Below are positions 27,846 through 37,676 of a DNA stretch of 64,000 nucleotides, in pieces. Source of the stretch: an uncultured Schlesneria sp. (GTDB taxonomy: Bacteria > Planctomycetota > Planctomycetia > Planctomycetales > Planctomycetaceae); contig CAIVEI010000074.1 of assembly GCA_903904835.1 (NCBI GenBank), positions 1 through 64,000 of the forward strand, given 5' to 3'. The position numbers and the translations under genes were made by a program. Below the pieces are notes generated by a model. That model made no database searches, was not told the origin of the DNA, and saw only the letters and a list, made by a program, of their open reading frames with translations. Within the stretch, counting starts at the first letter, position 1; each line of letters opens with the position of its first letter.

Positions 27846-28244
27846 TCAAGGCTGACGATGGTTACGCTGCACAGCCCAATTCTGAAGGGCCAGAAACGCC
27901 ATCAAAGCGGCAGGAATGACGATTAAAAGAATCGACTCTCGTGACGAAAGAAATCCTCGGCGATAAAGCACAACACTAATCAAAGTGCAAACCACCGCCA
28001 ATGTGAAAAACAGTCGTTGGAATCCGACGTAGGGATCGAGTTTTTCTCGATGCTGCCAGAAGTAACAGCCAATCGCATTGATGACAGCAAAACTACCAAG
28101 GCAAACCAAACCCGAGATGGCGTCAGAAAACAGCAAACTTAGACCGCAGAACAGCATCCAGACGGAACCACCAACTTGGCTGCCAAACCAGCCGCCAGCG
28201 TTCCAGACGAATGAACTGCGTTCAAGGGAATTTTGCGTATCCAT
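27846..28244 (-). CDS. Four-helix membrane protein of unknown function
   Basis: A 132-residue protein with predicted helices at about 25-43, 46-62, 75-94 and 103-122 and a basic C-terminus (QRNHRQP). AFV/FVWNAGGWFGSQVGGSVWML in the first helix region is Gly/Trp-rich, as in small SdpI- or YccF-like proteins, but no family is recognised. It may be an independent unit; the neighbouring stub is not in the same transcript with confidence. Confidence 0.6.
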   Translation of the reverse strand: MDTQNSLERSSFVWNAGGWFGSQVGGSVWMLFCGLSLLFSDAISGLVCLGSFAVINAIGCYFWQHREKLDPYVGFQRLFFTLAVVCTLISVVLYRRGFLSSRESILLIVIPAALMAFLALQNWAVQRNHRQP

Positions 28245-28647
28245 TTCACGTTCACCTGCTTTCTACTGATTTTACACAGTCGGGGTCGGCTGAGTTTATC
28301 GAGTTTTTGTGCGCACGGACATCGAAAAGAACAGGTATCGAACTTACCAATGAGATACGAATGCAAACAAAAGGTTGCCAGAGATGAACACTGACACACA
28401 CAGCACCAGCTTGGCCCCCAACTCCATGGGACGAACGAACGAGTACACGCACGCACGCGTCAAACGACTTGCAAAGATCCGACAACGAAGTCACGAAAGG
28501 ATGGTACACTAATCAACATGAATCTTCGCTAATCAGAAATGTCACAAATCGTTAACCTCAGTCGATTGATCTTCGTGCGATTCGTCGGATTCGTGGTCAA
28601 AACTCGTTAGCTGACCAAACGCCATTTCAACCACAAGAAAAACTCCA

Positions 28648-28872
28648 ATGACCGAATATCCACCCTACAAAATCCTGATGGTCGAGGCCAAAAGCAGTTG
28701 GATCGGCAAACTGATGTCTCACGTTTCCGAAGGCAAATACATCGAGATCTGCCAGGGAAAATCATTTCGCAACAACGAACAGATATTCGCTCAGGCAAAC
28801 ATCGTCGAAGAAGCCAGTCTTCGAGGCCTGATTGACCTGCCGGTTGAATACGATGAATGGCTCGGTTGTTAG
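28648..28872 (+). CDS. Small hypothetical protein
   Basis: A 74-residue protein beginning MTEYPPYKILMVEAKSSWIG, with mixed alpha/beta character and a Cys at the C-terminus. No domain, signal or membrane segment is seen. AAGAAAA lies about ten bases before the ATG. It reads as a genuine small gene because the frame is composition-matched to its neighbours, but evidence is limited to the open frame. Confidence 0.5.
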   Translation: MTEYPPYKILMVEAKSSWIGKLMSHVSEGKYIEICQGKSFRNNEQIFAQANIVEEASLRGLIDLPVEYDEWLGC

Positions 28873-29382
28873 ACTCAGATCACATTCACACCCCAACCGC
28901 ATCGTGACTGGTTTTTTTGGGGAGATGGCCACCAGGAACGCTGTTTTGCCGACAAAAGAAAAGGGGGCCTAAGAAAACTTCCTTAAATCGCCGACGCAGC
29001 TAGTGTTCGGGCGTCCCACCTCGGGATTTTGCCGCCCCCGTCGCCACCGGGGACGCGGCGGTTAAGTTCGTCGAGAAAGTGGATAAAAAACGCAATTGAT
29101 ATGGTCGGTTTTATTTTTCGACAGGATGTCGTTCGAAGATCGGAACAGGAGATAAATCAGTGGCCAAAATGTTCAAATTTGCTGACTTGAAATCGCTAGT
29201 AACGCGGAGTAACGTTGTGATGAGCTCGCGTCGTAAACTCCTTTCACAGTTGTCGCTTTGACATTCAAATGAGATAAAATCGTAAGTGGTGGTGCTTGCA
29301 GTTCGGTCCGATCCATATTTGTTGCATAATTCTTGACAATCCCAAGTTTTGCTTGCCAAATACATAGGCTTGAATTGGAAAA
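28873..29382. promoter_or_regulatory. Spacer upstream of the T6SS operon, with hairpin and promoter candidate
   Basis: No gene is seen in these 510 bp. A bulged hairpin at 29031-29059 (GCCGC-CCCCG, loop TCGCCAC, CGGGG-AC-GCGGC) could end the upstream transcript. A TTGACA at 29333-29338, followed 19-22 bp later by AAATACATA, is a weak sigma-70-like candidate placing transcription just before tssA at 29383. The region is AT-richer than its surroundings, as expected of a promoter. Confidence 0.4.
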
Positions 29383-30417
29383 ATGATCGACGTTGAAACG
29401 CTTTTGCAGCCGGTCCAACCTAATGCTCCCTGTGGCGAGAATCTTGAGTACGATCCCGCCTTCGGGGAGTTAGAGCGGTCTTCAATTGGCAAGCCAGAAC
29501 AGCAATTTGGCTCAACAATCATTCCAGCGGAAGAGCCCAATTGGCGTGAGGTCTTATCTCAAGCCGTTGAACTGGCTGGTCGAACGAAAGATTTACGTGT
29601 TGCGGTTCAACTTGCGCGGGCGGATTTGGCCACGGGGGGACTTCAGGCGTTTTCAAAAGATCTAGAACTGATTCGTGGGTATATCGAACAGTTCTGGGAA
29701 ACGGTTCATCCGCAGCTTGATCCTGACGACGGCAACGATCCCGTGCTGCGAGTCAATATTCTGGAATCCCTCTGCGATACCAGCGCAACTCTCCGTCTGC
29801 TTCGGCAGGTGCCACTGGTGAGTTCGCGGGTCATGGGTCGGTTCAACCTGCGGGATGTGGCCATCGCCGATGGTGAGATGCCTGCGCCGGCGAATATGAC
29901 AGAGCCCCCCGACTGGAACAAAATCAACGGGGCGTTTGCAGAGAGCCCGCTGGAAGAGATCACTGCGAACTCTCAGGCTGTTCAATCTGCGATTGAGCAT
30001 GTGATTGCGACCGAAAAAGCATTCTCTGACAAGGTTGGTTCGGCTTCGGGAATTAGCTTGAAGCTGTTATTAACCGACCTCAAATCGGCGGCGAAGGTCT
30101 ATTCGGCGCAGTTGACCAAGCGAGGTGTAACAGATTCGGCGAACGAAGCAGTCGCCACCGTCAATGCGGATGGGACCGTCAGCGAGGCCGAGACTTCGCA
30201 ACGTTTGTCCGGCCAGATAACCTCGCGAGATGACGTGATTATGGCGCTGGATAAAGTTTGCGAGTATTACAGCGCTTACGAACCTTCCAGCCCGCTTCCC
30301 CTGCTGATACAGCGATGTAAGCGACTTGTCACAGCCAATTTCCTGGAAATTGTCAGGGATATCCTGCCTGATGCGTTACCGCAGGCTGAGGCGATTCGTG
30401 GTTTTGTGGAACAGTGA
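29383..30417 (+). CDS. tssA: T6SS protein TssA (ImpA family)
   Basis: 344 residues with the ImpA_N domain in the first 200: LLQPVQPNAPCGENLEYDPAF at 7-27, EEPNWREVLSQAVELAGRTKDLRVAV at 50-75, and WETVHPQLDPDDGNDPVLRVN near 105-126. TssA binds the baseplate and sheath tip and primes polymerisation. The C-terminal region after about 270 (TSRDDVIMALDKVCEYYSAYEPSSPLP) is the short type found in sheath-capping TssA. It is the first gene of the locus, 40 bp upstream of tssB. Confidence 0.92.
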   Translation: MIDVETLLQPVQPNAPCGENLEYDPAFGELERSSIGKPEQQFGSTIIPAEEPNWREVLSQAVELAGRTKDLRVAVQLARADLATGGLQAFSKDLELIRGYIEQFWETVHPQLDPDDGNDPVLRVNILESLCDTSATLRLLRQVPLVSSRVMGRFNLRDVAIADGEMPAPANMTEPPDWNKINGAFAESPLEEITANSQAVQSAIEHVIATEKAFSDKVGSASGISLKLLLTDLKSAAKVYSAQLTKRGVTDSANEAVATVNADGTVSEAETSQRLSGQITSRDDVIMALDKVCEYYSAYEPSSPLPLLIQRCKRLVTANFLEIVRDILPDALPQAEAIRGFVEQ

Positions 30418-30457
30418 TCGATTGACCGTCAAGAATCATTGATGAAAGGGTTTTAGA

Positions 30458-30955
30458 ATGGCGAAGCAGAGCAGTCAAAAATTTATCGCACGCAATCGAG
30501 CACCTCGCGTGCAGATCGAGTACGACGTCGAGGTTTACGGTGCCGAGAAGAAGGTTCAACTTCCCTTCGTAATGGGCGTCATGGCCGACCTGTCGGGCAA
30601 TCCAGTCGATCCGCTTGCACCTGTTGCCGATCGTAAGTTCCTCGAAATCGACGTCGATAATTTCGACAGTCGGATGAAGGCCATGAAGCCTCGGGTCGCT
30701 TTCCAGGTGCCGAACACACTGACCGGCGAAGGAAATATGGCTGTCGATCTCACTTTTGAAAGTATGGATGACTTCAGCCCGGAAGCGATCGCCCGAAAGG
30801 TTGATTCCCTGAACAAGTTGATGGAAACTCGGACTCAACTTTCAAACCTCTTGACTTATATGGATGGTAAATCCGGTGCCGAAGACCTCATGGCCAAGGT
30901 GCTCAAGGACCCCGCATTACTGCAATCGCTGACCGCCGCTCCAAAGCCTGAATAA
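30458..30955 (+). CDS. tssB: T6SS sheath small subunit TssB/VipA
   Basis: A 165-residue sheath protomer that wraps Hcp together with TssC and contracts. Recognisable segments are RAPRVQIEYDVEVYGAEKKVQLPFVMGVMADLSG near 10-43, RKFLEIDVDNFDSRMKAMKPR near 57-77 and the VDLTFESMDDFSPEAIARKV helix that interlocks with TssC and is read by ClpV. GAAAGGG precedes the ATG by seven bases. Length is normal for the family. Confidence 0.96.
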   Translation: MAKQSSQKFIARNRAPRVQIEYDVEVYGAEKKVQLPFVMGVMADLSGNPVDPLAPVADRKFLEIDVDNFDSRMKAMKPRVAFQVPNTLTGEGNMAVDLTFESMDDFSPEAIARKVDSLNKLMETRTQLSNLLTYMDGKSGAEDLMAKVLKDPALLQSLTAAPKPE

Positions 30956-31038
30956 CAAGCGATTTCGACAGAAATATCAACTTGTATGACATGACTGACA
31001 AGCACGAACACCTGTATTTAAGTTAGGAGCCAAGATCC

Positions 31039-32529
31039 ATGGCTGATCAACAAACCGAGTCAAGCGCCGCGGGGACAACCATCGCGGTTGACGAGTTTTC
31101 CTCATTGCTGAATAAAGAATTCAAACCGAAGACCGACGAGGCCAAGTCGGCGGTCGAAAACGCCGTTCGGACTTTGGCCGAAATGGCACTGAAGGACACG
31201 GCAAGCGTCTCTGATGACGTCATTAAGACCGTTCAGTCCCTGATCGCATCGATCGACAAGAAATTGACCGATCAGATCAATGTGATTTTGCATCATGCCG
31301 ATTTTCAGAAGCTCGAAGGAGCCTGGCGAGGTCTGAATCACCTGGTGACGCACACCGAAACTGACGAGATGCTCAAGATTCGCGTCATGAATATCTCGAA
31401 GCAGGATCTGGGAAAAACACTGAAGAAATACAAGGGGACAGCGTGGGATCAAAGCCCGCTGTTCAAGAAATTGTATGAAGAAGAGTATGGTCAGTTCGGC
31501 GGTGCTCCTTACGGATGCCTCGTCGGTGACTATCACTTCGATCAGACTGCACCTGATGTTGAGCTGTTAACTTCAATGGCTCAGATTTCTGCCGCCTGCC
31601 ATGCCCCATTTATCACGGGTGCATCCCCAACCGTGATGCAGATGGATTCCTGGCAAGAATTGGCAAATCCACGCGATTTGACCAAGATTTTCGGAACACC
31701 GGAATACGCCGCGTGGCGCAGCTTGCGTGAATCGGAAGATTCACGCTATATCGGACTCACGATGCCGCGGTTTCTGGCCCGATTGCCTTATGGCGCCAAA
31801 ACCAACCCCGTTGAATCTTTCGATTTCGAAGAAGATACGGAAGGTCAGGACCATTCGAAATTCGCCTGGGCGAATTCGGCATACGCAATGGCGACGAACA
31901 TCAATCAGTCCTTCAAGGCATTCGGCTGGTGTTCGCGAATCCGCGGTATCGAATCGGGTGGTGCCGTGGAAGGGCTTCCCGTGCATAGCTTTCCCACGGA
32001 TGACGGTGGTGTCGACATGAAATGTCCGACAGAAATCGCCATCAGTGACCGACGCGAAGCAGAACTGGCCAAGAACGGCTTCATGCCGCTGGTTCACAAG
32101 AAGAATTCGGATTTTGCGGCGTTCATTGGTGCCCAGTCACTGCAGCAGCCTGCCGAATACGATGATCCAGATGCTACAGCAAATGCCAACCTGGCCGCAC
32201 GGTTGCCATACTTGTTTGCAACGTGCCGTTTCGCACATTACCTCAAGTGTATGGTCCGTGATAAGGTCGGATCGTTCAAAGAACGAGACGAAATGGAGCG
32301 GTGGTTGAATTCGTGGATCTTGCAGTATGTTGACGGGGCTCCAAAAACTTCGAGCGAAGAAACAAAGGCTCGAAAGCCCCTGGCGGCAGCAGAAGTGGTC
32401 GTGGAAGAAGTTGAAGGAAACCCTGGTTACTACACCTCGAAGTTCTTCCTGAGACCGCATTATCAGCTTGAAGGCCTGACCGTTTCGTTGCGGCTTGTTT
32501 CCAAGATTCCTTCGCAGAAGGGTGGTTGA
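31039..32529 (+). CDS. tssC: T6SS sheath large subunit TssC/VipB
   Basis: 496 residues, normal TssC length. Hallmarks run in order: HHADFQKLEGAWRGLNHLV near 85-103, YGCLVGDYHFDQTAPDVELL near 158-177, FITGASPTVMQMDSW, LRESEDSRYIGLTMPRFLARLPYG near 230-252, and a C-terminal SKFFLRPHYQLEGLTVSLRLVSKIP. It forms the sheath with TssB and follows it by 83 bp; TAGGAG lies ahead of the ATG. Confidence 0.97.
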   Translation: MADQQTESSAAGTTIAVDEFSSLLNKEFKPKTDEAKSAVENAVRTLAEMALKDTASVSDDVIKTVQSLIASIDKKLTDQINVILHHADFQKLEGAWRGLNHLVTHTETDEMLKIRVMNISKQDLGKTLKKYKGTAWDQSPLFKKLYEEEYGQFGGAPYGCLVGDYHFDQTAPDVELLTSMAQISAACHAPFITGASPTVMQMDSWQELANPRDLTKIFGTPEYAAWRSLRESEDSRYIGLTMPRFLARLPYGAKTNPVESFDFEEDTEGQDHSKFAWANSAYAMATNINQSFKAFGWCSRIRGIESGGAVEGLPVHSFPTDDGGVDMKCPTEIAISDRREAELAKNGFMPLVHKKNSDFAAFIGAQSLQQPAEYDDPDATANANLAARLPYLFATCRFAHYLKCMVRDKVGSFKERDEMERWLNSWILQYVDGAPKTSSEETKARKPLAAAEVVVEEVEGNPGYYTSKFFLRPHYQLEGLTVSLRLVSKIPSQKGG

Positions 32530-32619
32530 TACTGCGACGTCGTCGTAGGCTGGATCGTGTTTGGTATTGTGATTATGTCAGTGTCAGAAAAATTAACTTG
32601 ATTTTGAAAGGGAAATGCA

Positions 32620-33102
32620 ATGGCAATGGACCAGTTTATGGAATTGAAGGGGATCGAAGGAGAAACCGACGACAAAGTCTACGGGCCGAAGAAGGCCATC
32701 GACGTCCTCGCCTGGAGTTGGGGGATGTCGCAATCAGGATCGTTTCACGTTGGGGGCGGTGGCGGGGCTGGAAAAGCAAATTTCCAGGATCTCTCGTTTA
32801 CAAAATATATCGATAACTCGAGCCCAACACTGATGCAGATGCTGGCAACCGGTGACCATATCCCAGACGGAACGTTGACCGTTCGTAAGGCGGGAAAGAC
32901 ACCTCTCGAATACGTTAAGATCAAAATGAAGAAGATCATGGTCACTTCGCTCAGCACAGGCGGAAGTGGCGGAGAAGACAAGCTGACAGAAAATGTGACG
33001 TTGAATTTTGCTGAGGTGGAATTCGACTACACGAATCAGTTGCCAACGGGTGGAGCGGGTACGATGGTACCGTTCAAGTTCGATATCTCGAAGAATGCCT
33101 GA
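32620..33102 (+). CDS. hcp: T6SS tube protein Hcp (TssD)
   Basis: A 160-residue Hcp-type ring subunit forming the inner tube and chaperoning small cargo. It begins MDQFMELKGIEGETDDKVYG and continues IDVLAWSWGMSQSGSFHVGGGGGAGKANFQDLSFTKYIDNSSPTLMQMLATGDHIPDG, the standard Hcp strand order. The glycine run (HVGGGGGAGKA) is a common flexible loop. GAAAGGGAA is a strong ribosome-binding site. Confidence 0.95.
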   Translation: MAMDQFMELKGIEGETDDKVYGPKKAIDVLAWSWGMSQSGSFHVGGGGGAGKANFQDLSFTKYIDNSSPTLMQMLATGDHIPDGTLTVRKAGKTPLEYVKIKMKKIMVTSLSTGGSGGEDKLTENVTLNFAEVEFDYTNQLPTGGAGTMVPFKFDISKNA

Positions 33103-33246
33103 TTGAATCGAAGTTGAGGCCGACTGAGTTCCTGCATCCAATGCCAATTGAATTGGTTTCGGAAGTTTTTATCGACAAATTGACGCCTGCCGCAGCGATG
33201 TCGCTGTGGCGGGTGTTTTGTAATTGTTTTGCTATGGGAATGTGCC

Positions 33247-34077
33247 ATGAAAGCGTTGGACTTATTGCGCAGCGGCGATGTTGAGCAGGCATTAGTCCAG
33301 CTTCAAAACGAAGTCCGCAGTAATCCGGCCAATTTTAAGGACCGTGTCTTTCTCTTTCAGATGCTGGTCGTGACGGGACAATGGGATCGTGCCATGACCC
33401 AGTTGAACGTCGCGGGCGAGCTCGATGCAATTGCCTTGTCGATGGTGCAAACCTATCGCGAGGCACTGCGGTGTGAAGTTTTTCGCCAGCAGGTTTTTGC
33501 GGGAAAAAGACTTCCACTTGTCTTCGGCCAGCCCAAAGAATGGGTGGCACATCTGCTCGAATCATTTCGCCTGCTGGCTGATGGAAAAATTGCGGAATCG
33601 CAGACGTTGCGAGAAATGGCGTTCGACGCAGCCCCCGCACAAGCCGGGACGATCACCGTCGGAGAAAAGGATGAGCATCGTTTCGAATGGCTTGCCGACG
33701 CCGACCAGCGAATGGGGCCAGTTTTAGAAGCGATTATCAATGGAAAGTACTATTGGATCCCGTTGGAAAATGTGAGTGAGTTGCAAATCGATCCTCCGGC
33801 AGATCTGCGGGACGTGGTTTGGATGCCCGCACACTTTGAATGGACCAACGGCGGTGAGACGGTGGCGTTGATCCCCACGCGATACCCAGGATCGGAATCG
33901 AGTACTGATCCCCGGATCCGCCTAGCTCAGAAAACGGAATGGTCAGAGGTCAGTCCAGAACTTTTGATCGGACTGGGGCAGCGGATGCTGGCCACGGATT
34001 CAGGCGAATATCCACTGATGGAGGTCCGTAAAATCGTATTCGATGCTCCAACAGTGGAGGACGCCGTCGATGGCTGA
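33247..34077 (+). CDS. tagJ: T6SS accessory protein TagJ/ImpE
   Basis: A 276-residue ImpE family protein. The N-terminal TPR-like helices (ALDLLRSGDVEQALVQLQNEVRSNP ... LVVTGQWDRAMTQLNVAGELD) are those by which TagJ binds the N-terminal helix of TssB. A beta-rich ImpE region follows, with MGPVLEAIINGKYYWIPLENVSELQIDPPADLRDVVWMPA near 160-200. TagJ modulates ClpV-dependent sheath disassembly. The ATG at 33247 is preferred over a start six codons upstream. Its stop overlaps the tssE start by 8 bp. Confidence 0.9.
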   Translation: MKALDLLRSGDVEQALVQLQNEVRSNPANFKDRVFLFQMLVVTGQWDRAMTQLNVAGELDAIALSMVQTYREALRCEVFRQQVFAGKRLPLVFGQPKEWVAHLLESFRLLADGKIAESQTLREMAFDAAPAQAGTITVGEKDEHRFEWLADADQRMGPVLEAIINGKYYWIPLENVSELQIDPPADLRDVVWMPAHFEWTNGGETVALIPTRYPGSESSTDPRIRLAQKTEWSEVSPELLIGLGQRMLATDSGEYPLMEVRKIVFDAPTVEDAVDG

Positions 34078-34573
34078 GCTGACGACTCAAGAACGCCTTC
34101 AGCCGTCGCTGCTCGACCGACTGACGGATGACGAACCTGATCAGACGAACGAATCGCGCGAGCGACGGGTGCTGTCGCTGCCTCGATTGCGCGAAGCCGT
34201 ACTGCGAGACCTCGCCTGGTTACTGAATACCACGCACCTTGAGGTCGTGGACGATCTTAAAAATTACCCGCATGTGGCCAAGTCGGTGCTGAACTATGGC
34301 CTGCCTGAACTGGCGGGTGTCAGCATCGTGGGACTGGATGCTTTCGCCGTTGCGCGGCGTGTCAGGGAATGTATCCTCAATTTCGAGCCGCGACTTCGAC
34401 GCGACACGTTAGAAGTCCGTGTCAGTAATGCATCGGATGAAACCTATAATCATCGTTCAATGGAGTTCGAAATTTTTGGCGAATTGCTCGCCAAACCGAT
34501 CTCGTTGCAATTGTTTCTGAAGACCGAGATCGATCTTGAGACTGGAACGGTGGACATCGTCGATGCCCGATAA
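34070..34573 (+). CDS. tssE: T6SS baseplate protein TssE
   Basis: A 167-residue gp25-like baseplate wedge protein. Characteristic segments are PSLLDRLTDDEP near 11-22, LREAVLRDLAWLLNTTHLE near 39-57, YPHVAKSVLNYGLPELAG near 65-82 and IVGLDAFAVARRVRECILNFEPRLRRDTLEVRV near 85-117. The GLP and F-EPRL motifs of the lysozyme-like gp25 fold are intact. Translational coupling with tagJ (ATGGCTGA overlap) is likely. Confidence 0.93.
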   Translation: MAELTTQERLQPSLLDRLTDDEPDQTNESRERRVLSLPRLREAVLRDLAWLLNTTHLEVVDDLKNYPHVAKSVLNYGLPELAGVSIVGLDAFAVARRVRECILNFEPRLRRDTLEVRVSNASDETYNHRSMEFEIFGELLAKPISLQLFLKTEIDLETGTVDIVDAR

Positions 34574-34614
34574 CGGTCACACGCCGCCGAATGCATTGGA
34601 CCTGGTGTAAAAAC

Positions 34615-36492
34615 ATGGATCCCCGACTGCTCAAGTACTATAACCGAGAACTACAGCATATTCGCGAGATGGGTGCTGAATTCGCCGACGAATTCCCCAA
34701 GATCGCCGGTCGACTGGGCCTGGAACAACTTGAGTGTGCTGATCCGTATGTTGAGCGACTGCTGGAAGGGTTCAGCTTTCTGGCCGCTCGCGTTCAATTA
34801 AAGCTCGATGCCGAGTTTCCACGATTTACGCAGCACTTGATGGAAATCGTCTATCCAGATTACCTGGCACCGATACCGTCGATGGCGGTTGTTCAGTTTC
34901 ATCCAAACCTCTCTGACGGCGGGCTGGCGAAGGGCTTTGTTCTGCCGCGCGGAACCGGTTTAAAGAGTATTTTAGGCAAGGATGACCAGACCCCCTGCGA
35001 ATACCGTACGGCTCAGGCCACAACCTTGTGGCCGCTGGAAATCGTTCATGCCGATTATATGACTCGTGATACCGCCGCGTTTGAGATGCCAAAGCTTCCC
35101 GGTACCCCGCAAGTAAAGGCCGCCCTCCGGCTGCGGTTGAAAACAACAGGGGGATTAAAGTTCGACCAACTCTCACTCGACAGCTTGATTGTCTATCTGA
35201 ATGGAGTCGATCAACTTCCCGTTCAACTGTACGAGCAACTCCTGTCGAATACGGTGGCTGTCGTCGTTCGACCTGTTAAACGTCCTTCACCGTGGCAGGA
35301 AGTTCTCAAGCCGAACAGCATCCATCGCGTGGGGTTCGATGATAGCCAGGCACTGCTTCCGAGTACGCCCCGTTCGTTTCAGGGGTATCGCCTGCTGCAA
35401 GAGTACTTCGCATTTCCACAACGCTATCTGTTCGTCGAATTGACAGATTTGTTACGCGGAGTGAAGCGCTGCGCGGAATCGGAAATCGAGCTGGTCTTTC
35501 TTTTCAACCGACGCGATCCGTCGCTCGAGAATAACGTCGAACCGTCACATTTCGTGCTGGGATGCTCTCCCGTCGTGAATCTCTTTCCGCGACGGGCCGA
35601 CCGAATTCATCTGACAGATCAGACGTCAGAATACCACCTCGTTCCTGACCGAACCCGGCCAATGGATTTCGAAGTTCATACCGTGACGGGACTGCGGGGA
35701 TACGGAACTGCCGCCGAAGATGAATTAGATTTCTTGCCGTTTTACGCTCATAATGGCCGTGCCCATCAGGGAGCGTTTTACACGATCCATCGCACTCCGC
35801 GACTACTTTCATCGCGTCAGCAACGGACCGGAGCCCGCGCAACTTACATTGGAAACGAAGTCTACCTGTCGATTGTTGATGGCGCCGAGGGACCGTTTCG
35901 GCATACCTTGCGGCAATTGGCACCCGAGGTCTTTTGTACGAATCGCGACTTACCATTACAAATGCCGATCGGGCGAGGCAAGACTGACTTTACGCTCGAT
36001 GTCAGCGCGCCGGTTTCGTCGGTCAGGTGTATCGCTGGTCCCACAAAACCTCGGCAGCCGCTGGTCTACGAAGATGGTGAAGTCTGCTGGCGACTGATCA
36101 GCCACCTGTCGCTCAACTATCTTTCAGTTGTCGGGGACGATCAGTTGAAGGGGGTCGAGTCGCTGCGCGAAATGCTGACTCTTTACGGCGACGCGAGTCA
36201 GCCGACGACCCGTAAACAGATTGAAGGACTGGTAGGGGTCGCCTCTAAACCTATCATCCGCCGTCTACCGGTGGCCGGTCCCATTACGTGCGGGCGCGGT
36301 GTTGAAATTGCTGTGACTTTCGACGAAGCCGCGTTTGAAGGGAGCGGAGTGTTCATTCTCGGAGCCGTACTCGACGAATTCTTCGCCAAGTACGTCTCGA
36401 TCAATTCTTTCACTGAAACAGTCGTGCAGACGCTCGACCGAGGGGAGGTAGCTCGATGGCCGGCGCGGATCGGGCGGAGAACGGTGCTGTAG
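34615..36492 (+). CDS. tssF: T6SS baseplate protein TssF
   Basis: A 625-residue baseplate subunit that forms wedges with TssG, TssE and TssK. The family N-terminus is clear: DPRLLKYYNRELQHIREMGAEFADEFPKIAGRLGL followed by DPYVERLLEGFSFLAARVQLKLDAEFPRFTQHLMEIVYP. The ATG at 34615 is chosen because it begins that motif; a start eight codons upstream is possible. It overlaps tssG by 37 bp, a tight coupling usual for this pair. Confidence 0.95.
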   Translation: MDPRLLKYYNRELQHIREMGAEFADEFPKIAGRLGLEQLECADPYVERLLEGFSFLAARVQLKLDAEFPRFTQHLMEIVYPDYLAPIPSMAVVQFHPNLSDGGLAKGFVLPRGTGLKSILGKDDQTPCEYRTAQATTLWPLEIVHADYMTRDTAAFEMPKLPGTPQVKAALRLRLKTTGGLKFDQLSLDSLIVYLNGVDQLPVQLYEQLLSNTVAVVVRPVKRPSPWQEVLKPNSIHRVGFDDSQALLPSTPRSFQGYRLLQEYFAFPQRYLFVELTDLLRGVKRCAESEIELVFLFNRRDPSLENNVEPSHFVLGCSPVVNLFPRRADRIHLTDQTSEYHLVPDRTRPMDFEVHTVTGLRGYGTAAEDELDFLPFYAHNGRAHQGAFYTIHRTPRLLSSRQQRTGARATYIGNEVYLSIVDGAEGPFRHTLRQLAPEVFCTNRDLPLQMPIGRGKTDFTLDVSAPVSSVRCIAGPTKPRQPLVYEDGEVCWRLISHLSLNYLSVVGDDQLKGVESLREMLTLYGDASQPTTRKQIEGLVGVASKPIIRRLPVAGPITCGRGVEIAVTFDEAAFEGSGVFILGAVLDEFFAKYVSINSFTETVVQTLDRGEVARWPARIGRRTVL

Positions 36493-37559
36493 ACCTCCAC
36501 GAACAGCTCCAGAAAGCTCCGCATCATTTCGATTTTTTCCAGGCGCTGCGGCGACTGGAATGCACCTATCGCGATCTGCCGCGACTGGGTGAATCGCTGC
36601 GCCCGTCGGATGATCCGCTTCGCTTTGCTCAAGAAGCCACACTCGCTTTTGCCAATTGTACTTTGTCATCGTTCCAACCCGGGAAGAATGGCCGTCCCTG
36701 GCGGCTGACCACGAATTTCTTCGGGTTGCTGGGCCCCAATGGCCCGCTTCCTGAACACCTGACCGAGTATGCTCGCGACCGGCTGCGCAATGCCAACGAC
36801 CCGACGTTCGTCCGGTTTCTTGACCTGTTCGTCCATCGGCTGTTGCTGTTGTTCTATCGCGCTCGTTCCATGTCCGAACCGACGTTTCAGTTTGATCGGC
36901 CTGAGACCGACCGCTTTCACTTGTATATCGGCGCACTGTGTGGACTTGGGCTTGAGTCCCTGCGTGACCGTGACGCGCTACCCGATCACGCCAAACTCCA
37001 TTTCGTCGCACACTTCGGCAGTTCTGCGAAAAGTGCTGAACGGCTGCAATCGCTGTTGAGTGATCTACTTTGCGTCCCTGCAGTCATCGATGAATTCGTC
37101 GCACACTGGATGGTGCTTCCTGACGATTGCCGATGCAAGCTGGGAGATTCGCCATCAACGGGCACATTGGGTGTCTCGGCCATTCTGGGCGATCGAGTCT
37201 CGGATTGTCAGCACAAGTTCCGGGTGACGCTAGGTCCGATGGGGCGCGAGGATTACGAAGATCTGCTGCCCGAAGGACGGCTATTGCCCTTCGTTGTGTC
37301 GATTATCCGCAATTTTATTGGCGAGGAATTAGCGTGGGACCTGCGGCTTGTACTGCGTCGCGAGGAGGTTTCCACCGCCCAGTTGGGTTGCTCCGGGCGC
37401 CTGGGTTGGACGACGTGGATTGGCGACTATCCGGCTGATCGCGATGCAGACGACCTGACGCTGGACCCCGCAATTGCCGCCCGATATCGACGAACGATTA
37501 AAGAATCACACCCCAACACCAAACAATTTCACCCCACCGGGCCTGCCCCGGTGGATTAG
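36456..37559 (+). CDS. tssG: T6SS baseplate protein TssG
   Basis: A 367-residue TssG, normal length. Motifs include APHHFDFFQALRRLECTYRDLPRLGESLRPSDDPLRFAQE near 21-60, TNFFGLLGPNGPLPEHLTEYARDRL near 86-110 and a C-terminal LGCSGRLGWTTWIGDYP. The final residues (TKQFHPTGPAPVD) are encoded by a hairpin-rich repeat and are not family sequence, so the natural end may have been replaced. It starts inside tssF in another frame. Confidence 0.94.
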   Translation: MAGADRAENGAVDLHEQLQKAPHHFDFFQALRRLECTYRDLPRLGESLRPSDDPLRFAQEATLAFANCTLSSFQPGKNGRPWRLTTNFFGLLGPNGPLPEHLTEYARDRLRNANDPTFVRFLDLFVHRLLLLFYRARSMSEPTFQFDRPETDRFHLYIGALCGLGLESLRDRDALPDHAKLHFVAHFGSSAKSAERLQSLLSDLLCVPAVIDEFVAHWMVLPDDCRCKLGDSPSTGTLGVSAILGDRVSDCQHKFRVTLGPMGREDYEDLLPEGRLLPFVVSIIRNFIGEELAWDLRLVLRREEVSTAQLGCSGRLGWTTWIGDYPADRDADDLTLDPAIAARYRRTIKESHPNTKQFHPTGPAPVD

Positions 37560-37639
37560 GGCCTATGCACCAGTTCATCGAAGTAAAAAAACGAATTCGT
37601 AGGGCAAAGGCCCGATAACCACCCCCGCAGGGGGGGTGG
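37534..37639. repeat. Two intergenic hairpins between tssG and clpV
   Basis: A stem CCACCGGG/CCCGGTGG (37534-37541 with 37547-37554) overlaps the end of tssG and its stop. A second, CCACCCCC/GGGGGTGG (37619-37626 with 37632-37639), lies 38 bp before clpV. Both have 5-nt loops and the spacer between has the same style. They look like a palindromic repeat insertion and could attenuate read-through into clpV. Confidence 0.7.
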
Positions 37640-37676
37640 GGTTTCGAGTACTGACAGACCATCAAATGAGGATACT

